Shown piece after piece: positions 1 to 5,251 of a stretch of DNA of 5,822 bases. The translations under genes and the position numbers were made by a program. This stretch comes from Planctomycetota bacterium (GTDB taxonomy: Bacteria; Planctomycetota; Phycisphaerae; WQYP01): assembly GCA_021828935.1 (NCBI GenBank), contig JAJZCU010000161.1:1-5822 (forward strand). The letters are read 5' to 3'. The notes under the pieces were generated by a model. That model saw only the letters and a list, made by a program, of their open reading frames with translations. It searched no databases and had not been told where the DNA came from. Position 1 is the stretch's first letter. Every line of letters begins with the position of its first letter.

Positions 1-885
1 AAATGTGCCCATCAATTGACATGGCAGGATATTATGCTCACGGAAGGGGGCCGAATTTTCACGCCGGATGGGCGGCACTGCATCGCCGATTCGCCGGCGG
101 ATATCGCGGCGGTGCAAAAGTATATGGATTTACAGTTTAAGTACCATGTGATGCCCACGCCGCGTGAAGAATCTTCCATCATCAGTTCGGGCGGATGGGC
201 CAGCGGGCCAATTAATATGTTCGAGGAACGCAAAGCGGCGATGGCTTGCGGCGGGCGGTGGTGGCTGGTGACGTTGCAATCGGATGTGACGCGAAAGGGC
301 AAATTTCGGATGGATTTGGGGGTGGCGGAAAAGCCGGTGGTAAAGTACCCGCTGTTTGAAGGCGGCCCGCGCGTGGCGTATGTGAACGGTTTGTCGCCGC
401 ATCCGAAACGGGCCATCGCGTTCATGTTATATTTGTGCAGTAATAAATACAGCGATGAACTTAACCGCAACCATGACGCCCTGCCCGGCGTGGAGAAAGC
501 CGCCGAACGACCGGCGTTTCATTACAGCCGGTTTCCAGGGCGGGAAAGCGCCGGCAGCCCGGTGTGGCTGGCGCTGGCCAAAAATGCGGTGAGCTTTTCG
601 TTAAGCCCGTATATCACGGATGCCCGCGCGACGCGCATTCTGCGGCGGCAGGTGAATTTGGTTCGGGCCCACGTCAAGAGCGTGGCGGCGGGGTTGCGCC
701 GGGCTACGGCTTTGATCAACGCCGGCATTCGGCGAAACGTGCGGCGCAGCGTGGTATTAAAAAACAAATATGACAGCCCGGGCACGGCGCCCGAGCTGGG
801 GAATCGGCCCTGGTTACCGGGGCAGCCCAATGCGTGGGTAATGCCGGTGGTTCCCGGGGATCACGGCCGCGGGGGCGGCACATGA
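1..885 (+). CDS. Extracellular sugar-binding protein of an ABC importer (C-terminal part, 5' end outside window)
   Basis: Reading frame 1 is open from the first base, giving 294 residues up to TGA at 883-885; signal peptide and N-terminal lobe lie upstream of the window. The protein should capture a sugar or oligosaccharide outside the membrane and deliver it to the two permeases that follow. It resembles family 1 extracellular solute-binding proteins: a TWQD segment near the left edge, a KAAMACGGRWW segment (the usual 'GKAAM...G.W' core) at about 238-270, an HPKRAIAFMLYL helix at about 403-435, and a helical C-terminus (NAVSFSLSPYITDA, then INAGIRRNVRR) at about 583-750. After that helix comes a tail of roughly 35 residues rich in Gly and Pro, longer than I expect for the family. 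The stop overlaps the next gene's start as ATGA, which implies one operon and translational coupling. The substrate cannot be told from the sequence. The family call is firm; the ligand is unknown. Confidence 0.86.
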   Translation, partial: KCAHQLTWQDIMLTEGGRIFTPDGRHCIADSPADIAAVQKYMDLQFKYHVMPTPREESSIISSGGWASGPINMFEERKAAMACGGRWWLVTLQSDVTRKGKFRMDLGVAEKPVVKYPLFEGGPRVAYVNGLSPHPKRAIAFMLYLCSNKYSDELNRNHDALPGVEKAAERPAFHYSRFPGRESAGSPVWLALAKNAVSFSLSPYITDARATRILRRQVNLVRAHVKSVAAGLRRATALINAGIRRNVRRSVVLKNKYDSPGTAPELGNRPWLPGQPNAWVMPVVPGDHGRGGGT

Positions 886-2030
886 CAAAAAAGCGCGAGG
901 GCTGGTCGGCGTTTTTATTTTTACTGCCCAATTTTCTGGGCTTCCTGGTATTTTTATTGGGCCCGCTGGTGGTTTCGCTGATAATGGCGTTTACCAATTG
1001 GGATTTAAGAAAAACCGTTGTTTTCCGTTTCGTGGGCCTCCGCAACTTTACCGACCTGCTGACCAGCAACAATTTCTGGGTTTACCTTATCAACACAATT
1101 TATCTGATGCTGGGCATTCCCCTGGGCATTGCCGGTTCGCTGATTTTGGCGCTGCTGCTCAATGACGCCATTCAGGAAAACTCCTGGCTTTTTCGCTTCA
1201 TTCATGCCGCCCTTATGCTTTTGTGCGCATTGGTGATCGCCGGCGCCCTGGCGGCGTGGGGCGGATCCGCGGGGCATGTCGCCGCGGCGATGGTGCTCAT
1301 TGCGGCGTGCATCTATGCGCTGGCGGTGTTCAGCGGCATTGTGGTGTATCGCACCATTTATTATTTGCCCAGCTTCACCAGCGGCGTGGCCATGTTTATT
1401 TTGTGGAAGGCGCTGTACAACCCCGAAACCGGACCGATTAACGCCGTGATCAACTGGTTTCTCAACGGAAGCTGGGGCGGTTTTAACAACATGCTGGCGT
1501 GGTTTCATATCGCCGCCCTGCGGCGCCCCGGCTGGCTGGAATCGATCCGTAATTTATTTGCCTTGAATCCCAGCCATCCGGGGTTCGACCCGCATCTATG
1601 GGGATTAGGCGCCCGAGAGGCAATTATCATCATGGGTATTGTCACGGGCATCGGCGGGGGAAATATGCTGCTTTACCTGGCTGGCCTGACCGGCATTCCG
1701 CAGGAACTATACGAAGCGGCGGACATTGACGGGGCCGGCCGCTGGCAGCGTTTCTGGGCGGTGACGTGGCCGCAACTGGCGCCCACCACTTTTTTTATTG
1801 TTGTTATGAGTTTAATCGGCGGCCTGCAGGGCGGGTTTGATGTGGCCAAGGTGATGACCAAGGGCGGCCCGGCCGGCACGACCACCACGTTAAGTTATTA
1901 TATTTATGAAAAGGCGTTCCGCGAATTTCGTTTTGGCTACGCTTCCGCGGTTTCCTGGATGCTGTTTCTGCTGGTCTTTATCGTGACGGCGTTAAACTGG
2001 AAATTTGGCAACCGGCAACTCAATGAGTAG
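882..2030 (+). CDS. Sugar ABC transporter permease, MalF/UgpA type, with an inserted hydrophobic segment
   Basis: Inner-membrane permease subunit of a CUT1 sugar importer, 382 residues. The ATG at 882 is chosen because it overlaps the upstream stop (ATGA) and follows a G-rich stretch at about 870-876 that can serve as ribosome-binding site; upstream in-frame starts would overlap the binding-protein gene more deeply. A first membrane helix spans residues 11-37 and a second about 66-93. The EAA loop that docks on the ATPase is clear at 278-299 (EAADIDGAG...WPQL). A YRTIYYLP segment at 156-163 and the following helix match the start of the permease core. Between LALLLN (89-94) and that segment lie about 60 extra residues with two strongly hydrophobic stretches (about 106-126 and 133-154), and a loop at about 191-243 is also long. 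Usual members have about 290-320 residues. Family assignment is certain; the role of the insertion is unknown. Confidence 0.93.
   Translation: MTKKREGWSAFLFLLPNFLGFLVFLLGPLVVSLIMAFTNWDLRKTVVFRFVGLRNFTDLLTSNNFWVYLINTIYLMLGIPLGIAGSLILALLLNDAIQENSWLFRFIHAALMLLCALVIAGALAAWGGSAGHVAAAMVLIAACIYALAVFSGIVVYRTIYYLPSFTSGVAMFILWKALYNPETGPINAVINWFLNGSWGGFNNMLAWFHIAALRRPGWLESIRNLFALNPSHPGFDPHLWGLGAREAIIIMGIVTGIGGGNMLLYLAGLTGIPQELYEAADIDGAGRWQRFWAVTWPQLAPTTFFIVVMSLIGGLQGGFDVAKVMTKGGPAGTTTTLSYYIYEKAFREFRFGYASAVSWMLFLLVFIVTALNWKFGNRQLNE
1170..1346 (+). other. Segment of the first permease encoding two extra predicted membrane helices
   Basis: This in-frame stretch encodes residues about 97-155 of the MalF-type permease. 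It holds two hydrophobic runs, one rich in Leu and Ala (HAALMLLCALVIAGALAAW) and one of Ala, Ile and Val (AAAMVLIAACIYALAVFSGI), separated by a short Gly/His loop. In ordinary CUT1 permeases the sequence passes almost directly from the LALLLN end of one helix to the 'R..FFLP' segment, so these helices look like an addition. An even number of added crossings keeps the EAA loop on the cytoplasmic side. Boundaries are by eye. Confidence 0.6.
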
Positions 2031-2048
2031 ACGTGAACGGGCAAGCGC

Positions 2049-3002
2049 ATGACCACACTCAATGATCCGACAATCCGCGCCGCAAAGAATGAGGCGTCCT
2101 ACGCCATTCTGTCGCATCCCGTGCCGCCGCTGCCGCCCGAACCGCCCCGCAAGGGGTTTCCGTATGGCCGCGTCGCCCGGCACATTGTGCTGTCGCTGCT
2201 GGGCGTGCTGATGCTGCTGCCATTCTTGTGGATGATTTTGGCCAGTTTCAAGACGCAGGCGGGCGTGGAGCGCACCAACCCTTTTCCACGCGGGGTCTGG
2301 CACACTGAAAATTATCCCGTGGTGCTGGGCCTGATGCGCAATCCAAATACGAACAAATTCCTGCCCATTCATTTTGACCGGTGGTACTTTAACAGCATTT
2401 TTGTGGCCGGCTGGGTGACGCTGCTTACGTGCGCCACCAGCGCCATGGCGGCGTTTGCCTTTGCGCGACTGCGCTGGAAGGGCCGGGACCGCGTGTTTTT
2501 GTTGTACCTTGCCACCATGATGGTGCCTTCCATTGTCACCATGATTCCCACGTATGATCTCATGGTGAAATTACACATGGTTAATAGTTACGCGGGGCTG
2601 ATTATCCCCGCGGCGTTCAGCACGTTCGGCACGTTTCTCATGCGCCAGTTTATGCTGGGCATTCCCACCAGCCTGGACGAGGCGGCGTACATGGACGGCG
2701 CCAGCCGATCCCGGCTGTTTTGGGACATCATTTTGCCGCTGTCCCGGCCGGGGCTTATCACGCTGGCGGTCTTCACGTTCATGGGAAATTTCGGATCATT
2801 CCTGTGGCCGCTGATTCTTATCAAAAGCCAGTCCCTCAAAACGCTGCCCGTGGGCATGTTATTTTTTGACAGCGTGTACGACCGGCAGACCAACCTGATG
2901 ATGGCGGCCACGGTGATGAACATTGTGCCGCTGATCCTGGTGTTTGTGGTTTCACAGAAATATCTGGTCAAGGGGATACAGCTGGGAGCGGTGAAGGGGT
3001 GA
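2049..3002 (+). CDS. Sugar ABC transporter permease, MalG/UgpE type
   Basis: Second membrane subunit of the importer, 317 residues. It should pair with the preceding permease to form the channel, driven by an ATPase encoded elsewhere. The N-terminal 40 residues are cytoplasmic and Pro-rich. The first helix is at about 44-67 (HIVLSLLGVLMLLPFLWM), followed by the typical SFKT segment, then helices at about 114-137, 149-165 and 182-199. The EAA motif is at 211-230 (EAAYMDGASR...LP) with the following SRPGLITLAVFTF helix, and the C-terminus ends in VKGIQLGAVKG, which is characteristic of MalG-like subunits. The start ATG lies 18 bases after the previous stop. No strong Shine-Dalgarno is visible, so translation may depend on the upstream gene. 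Length and motif order are normal for the family, unlike its partner. It is the last gene of the operon before the convergent regulator. Confidence 0.94.
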   Translation: MTTLNDPTIRAAKNEASYAILSHPVPPLPPEPPRKGFPYGRVARHIVLSLLGVLMLLPFLWMILASFKTQAGVERTNPFPRGVWHTENYPVVLGLMRNPNTNKFLPIHFDRWYFNSIFVAGWVTLLTCATSAMAAFAFARLRWKGRDRVFLLYLATMMVPSIVTMIPTYDLMVKLHMVNSYAGLIIPAAFSTFGTFLMRQFMLGIPTSLDEAAYMDGASRSRLFWDIILPLSRPGLITLAVFTFMGNFGSFLWPLILIKSQSLKTLPVGMLFFDSVYDRQTNLMMAATVMNIVPLILVFVVSQKYLVKGIQLGAVKG

Positions 3003-3064
3003 ATGTCTTGTTCTGAAATAGGTTTGTTACGTTACTGCATCGCCGCAGAACCGCGTCAGGGCTT

Positions 3065-3088
3065 AGCCGACACGTATACGTGTCGGCT
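3065..3088. terminator. Perfect 24-base palindrome between convergent genes, probable bidirectional terminator hairpin
   Basis: The arm AGCCGACACGTA at 3065-3076 is followed at once by its exact reverse complement at 3077-3088. As RNA this folds into a long GC-rich stem with a small UA-rich tip on either strand. It lies 62 bases after the MalG-type permease stop and 49 bases past the regulator stop on the other strand, the expected place for a shared terminator. There is no T-run on either side, so it is not a classical intrinsic terminator. It could instead be an mRNA 3'-end stabiliser, a protein-binding operator or a dispersed palindromic repeat. Confidence 0.55.
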
Positions 3089-3090
3089 CG

Positions 3091-3104
3091 GCGCCGGATG
3101 GCGC
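3091..3104. other. Second small hairpin next to the palindrome
   Basis: GCGCC at 3091-3095 and GGCGC at 3100-3104 form a 5-bp GC stem around a GGAT tetraloop, two bases after the 24-base palindrome. With the palindrome it makes a tandem hairpin region that occupies the centre of the 135-base convergent gap (3003-3137). It may add to transcription termination. It is short, and GC-rich DNA produces such stems by chance. Confidence 0.3.
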
Positions 3105-3137
3105 GCACGCGGCCGGTGTCTACCGCCCGCTGGCAGA

Positions 3138-4400
3138 TTAGCGGCCATAGAGCCGTTTGCGCAGTTCGGTGGGTTTCGTGTTGAATTCCTGCATAAACAC
3201 GCGTGACATGTGCTGGCTGGATGCGAACCCGGCGGCGGCGGCAATTTTTTGAATCGACACGCCGGTGGGCAGCAAATGCAGGGCGGTTTCAAGGCGCACA
3301 CGGTGAATTTCCTGATTCGGATTGCGGCCAATGACGCTCACAAACCGGCGCTGCAGCGTCCGCCGATTAAGGCCCAGCGCATGGGAGAGCGTTTTGACAT
3401 TCACGCCGCTGCCGATATTTTTCCGAATGAGACGAATGGCCTCCGCAACTTTTTCATCGCCAACCGCCAGCAGATCCGAAGATCCGCGACCCACCACGCC
3501 GGCGGGGGCGGTGCTGACCACCGGTTTTTGGGCGCCCCCGTCACGCAGAATTTCCATTAACAACCGGGCGGATGATTGTCCGACCGCATGCAGATTTTGA
3601 TCCACGCTGGAAAGCGGGGGGTTGCAAAGTTCGCAGAACAGTTGGTCATTGTCCACCCCCAGCAGTGAAATTTCTTCCGGGATGCGTATGCCACGTTCCA
3701 AGGCTATTTGTGCCACCAACAGGCCCCAACGGTCGCATCCGGCCATAATGCCGACGGGTCTGGGGAGTTTCTCAATGGCATCGCCGAGCCGGATAAGGTC
3801 TTCGGTAATCTCTGACGCCGTGCTGCTGGTGATATCAATGTGAGAGTAGGTGAAATCATTTTGGCCCGTGTTGTTCGTCGCGGCCTGGTCAAAGGCGTTT
3901 CGAAAGCCGTCTTCGCGGATGTTGGACCAGCTAAAAACGCGTCCGCCGACAAAGGCGAAGTGCCGCAGGCCGCGGTCCAGAAAATGCCGGGCGCCCACTG
4001 TGCCAACGACCTGGTTGTCGCTGCAGGCGGCGGGGATGTCGGGAAAATCACCGGAGGACATGACCTGCACCACGGGCTTTTTGAACGTTGTGATAAAATC
4101 ATGCAACCGTTCGGACCGCAGTTGGCAAATAATTGCGTCCGAGTGGCTGGTTTCAATTTCCGCAATGGTCTGCGAGATTCCGGTTTCACTGGTGGAACCG
4201 CCGTGCAAAAAAAAGGTCCAGGGTAGTTGGTGGGCGGCGAGCGGGGCCTGGTTTAGGCGCAGCCGCGCTTCGGTATTGTGGGCCGCCATGGCCTGTTGAA
4301 TACCCTGCACCACGGCGCGGGCAAAATGAAATTCCAACGGCAGCACCAGACTGACCTTGAACACCGAACGGGCCGGTAATTGTTGATAAAGCGTGGTCAT
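3138..4400 (-). CDS. XylR-type transcription regulator: sugar-binding-protein-like sensor fused to AraC DNA-binding domain
   Basis: A 420-residue cytoplasmic regulator. Residues about 13-290 resemble the LacI/periplasmic-binding sensor fold: an FKVSLVLP first strand, a HFLDRGLRHFAFVGG segment at 139-153, and GVDNDQLFCELCNPPLSSVD at 248-267, a signature of XylR-like proteins. A linker with VVGRGSSDLLAVGD (302-315) leads to the AraC domain at about 316-420. Its two helix-turn-helix units are VKTLSHALGLNRRTLQRRF at 335-353 and IQKIAAAAGFASSQHMSRVF at 383-402. There is no N-terminal LacI-type helix-turn-helix, as in XylR of E. coli (about 390 residues). The ATG at 4400 is preferred, with AGGAA at 4412-4416 as a somewhat distant ribosome-binding site; a TTG at 4457 gives a poorly conserved-looking extension. 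It is convergent with the transporter and probably controls it in response to a sugar, which is inference from position. Confidence 0.92.
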   Translation of the reverse strand: MTTLYQQLPARSVFKVSLVLPLEFHFARAVVQGIQQAMAAHNTEARLRLNQAPLAAHQLPWTFFLHGGSTSETGISQTIAEIETSHSDAIICQLRSERLHDFITTFKKPVVQVMSSGDFPDIPAACSDNQVVGTVGARHFLDRGLRHFAFVGGRVFSWSNIREDGFRNAFDQAATNNTGQNDFTYSHIDITSSTASEITEDLIRLGDAIEKLPRPVGIMAGCDRWGLLVAQIALERGIRIPEEISLLGVDNDQLFCELCNPPLSSVDQNLHAVGQSSARLLMEILRDGGAQKPVVSTAPAGVVGRGSSDLLAVGDEKVAEAIRLIRKNIGSGVNVKTLSHALGLNRRTLQRRFVSVIGRNPNQEIHRVRLETALHLLPTGVSIQKIAAAAGFASSQHMSRVFMQEFNTKPTELRKRLYGR

Positions 4401-4628
4401 CAATGGAGCGGTTCCTGAAAAAGGATGCGTGGCCGGCGGAACTTTTCGGCGGTGCAAGAGAGGGACGCCGTTTTTCCAGCGCTCACGCGATACATATTAT
4501 CAGCCAGCGCAAGCGTCGCGGCAAGGGCGAGGGTCCGCTTTCTGAGCTTCGGCCGTTCCCCAGAGGTTGCGGTAGCGCAGGCGGGTAAATCTTGCCGCGG
4601 TGCGCGGGCCGTGTTGCCGTCATGCACG
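4401..4628. other. Non-coding spacer between regulator and small membrane protein gene
   Basis: This gap of 228 bases contains no convincing gene. Open frames across it on the + strand are arginine-rich products of GC-rich sequence and run antisense into the neighbouring genes. The only functional candidates seen are the regulator's promoter (4496-4524) and its roughly 90-base leader. A weak CCGCG/CGCGG hairpin near 4597-4609 could lie at the 3' end of the small membrane protein transcript. Confidence 0.5.
4496..4524 (-). promoter_or_regulatory. Candidate sigma-70-like promoter of the XylR-type regulator gene
   Basis: On the minus strand, TTGCCG (4524-4519) and GATAAT (4501-4496) are separated by 17 bases, and a TG lies next to the -10 element. 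Transcription would start near 4489, leaving a leader of about 90 bases before the ATG at 4400. It is the most AT-rich spot in a GC-rich spacer. Judged by eye only; PVC-type organisms do not always follow the E. coli consensus. Confidence 0.45.
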
Positions 4629-4976
4629 TTAACGGAGTTTATCGCCGGACGCGGTCGGGCGCGGTGGCGCGCCAGGCTTGGTGGCGTGGTCCACGATGTC
4701 TTGATCCGGCACCACCGCCGCGAGGTCGTCGGGCGCAGGTTCCTCTTCCACTGCGGCCAAACGTTCGGCCTCTTCTTCGGGCGTCTCATCGCCGATTTTA
4801 CTCAACGCATCGCGGTTGATGCGATCGAGCGTGGGGGTGGGAACATTTTCCGTATCAGCGCCAGTGCCCAGCGATGACCAGTACCGCGCCGCGAACCAGC
4901 CGACGCCCAGGAGGACCACGCCCACGCCACCGACGATGGCCCATGTGGTTGAGCCAACGGCCAAAAGGTTTACCAT
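4629..4976 (-). CDS. Small single-pass membrane protein of unknown function
   Basis: Encodes 115 residues from ATG at 4976 to TAA at 4629. This start is chosen because GAGGG (minus strand, 4987-4983) stands six bases before it and because the membrane segment then begins near the N-terminus. An upstream in-frame start would add a basic, low-complexity leader. Residues about 12-30 form one membrane helix rich in Gly and Val (AIVGGVGVVLLGVGWFAA), followed by RYW. The rest, about 36-115, is acidic and probably disordered, with a Glu cluster at 64-80 (DETPEEEAERLAAVEEEP) and a Pro-rich, basic end. I do not recognise the family. It is transcribed away from the tRNA-Sec and selD, so there is no operon link to selenium genes. 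Coding is supported by the ribosome-binding site and the ordered membrane-plus-acidic-tail composition. Confidence 0.6.
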   Translation of the reverse strand: MVNLLAVGSTTWAIVGGVGVVLLGVGWFAARYWSSLGTGADTENVPTPTLDRINRDALSKIGDETPEEEAERLAAVEEEPAPDDLAAVVPDQDIVDHATKPGAPPRPTASGDKLR

Positions 4977-5071
4977 ATTTTGCCCTCGCAAACAGGACTT
5001 GTCGCGGTCCATTCTACGCGCACCAGCAGCCGGGACACAAGGGCCCGCGCCGACCACCGCTGCGCCGCTGA

Positions 5072-5099
5072 TTGCCTGGCTGGAACCCTTGGTTATACT
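5072..5099 (+). promoter_or_regulatory. Candidate promoter of the tRNA-Sec/selD unit
   Basis: TTGCCT at 5072-5077 and TATACT at 5094-5099 are spaced by 16 bases, close to the sigma-70 consensus. The predicted start near 5106 lies about 25 bases before the tRNA. No separate promoter is obvious in the 31 bases between the tRNA and selD, so this one would serve both. Position and spacing are convincing; activity is inferred. Confidence 0.55.
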
Positions 5100-5130
5100 G
5101 CCGCCCGCGGCGTGCAGCGGCGCGGCGCCT

Positions 5131-5220
5131 GGAGAGTGATGGTTGTCTGGTGACGCCCGCGGTCTTCAAAACCGCTGTCGCCTGTCATGGGCGAGGTTGG
5201 TTCGATTCCTTCCCTCTCCG
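5131..5220 (+). tRNA. selC: tRNA-Sec (anticodon UCA), with irregular acceptor/T-arm pairing
   Basis: Selenocysteine tRNA, 90 bases without an encoded CCA. The anticodon stem 5159-5163/5171-5175 pairs perfectly around the loop CTTCAAA, with anticodon TCA at 5166-5168, which reads UGA. A long variable arm (TCGCC 5178-5182 with GGCGA 5190-5194) and a long D-stem closing a four-base TGGT loop (5148-5151) are hallmarks of tRNA-Sec. The acceptor begins GGAGAG (5131-5136) and pairs with CTCTCC (5214-5219); G5220 is the discriminator. The T-loop TTCGATT is at 5201-5207. Oddities: T5137 faces C or is bulged; the T-stem has only G-C closing pairs with two T-T mismatches (5197-5198 against 5210-5211); and the 3' strand between T-loop and discriminator has 12 bases, where the bacterial 8+5 arrangement needs 13. 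T5144 also looks bulged in the D-stem. A sequencing error or real divergence is possible. Identity is strongly backed by the downstream Sec-type selD. Confidence 0.88.
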
Positions 5221-5241
5221 TTTATGCGCCGTGCGTTTTTC

Positions 5242-5245
5242 GAGG
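5242..5245 (+). promoter_or_regulatory. Ribosome-binding site of selD
   Basis: GAGG stands six bases before the ATG at 5252. It fixes the start of selD upstream of the in-frame TGA, so the short N-terminal segment before TGA is translated and is not leader sequence. Confidence 0.6.
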
Positions 5246-5251
5246 TACACC

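Noticed and set aside
834..881. Earlier start of the first permease
   Set aside because: The added residues are Gly/Arg-rich and overlap the upstream gene; the ATGA overlap at 882 is the typical coupled start.
3210..4299. Several open frames on the + strand opposite the regulator gene
   Set aside because: They are antisense shadows of a well-recognised coding frame in GC-rich DNA, with no motifs or ribosome-binding sites of their own.
4401..4457. Longer regulator starting at TTG 4457
   Set aside because: The extension has no visible ribosome-binding site and does not resemble the family; the ATG at 4400 leads directly to the first strand of the sensor domain.
4425..4877. A 150-residue + strand frame across the spacer and the small membrane protein gene
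   Set aside because: Its product is arginine-rich with no recognisable domain, and it overlaps the better supported minus-strand gene in antisense.
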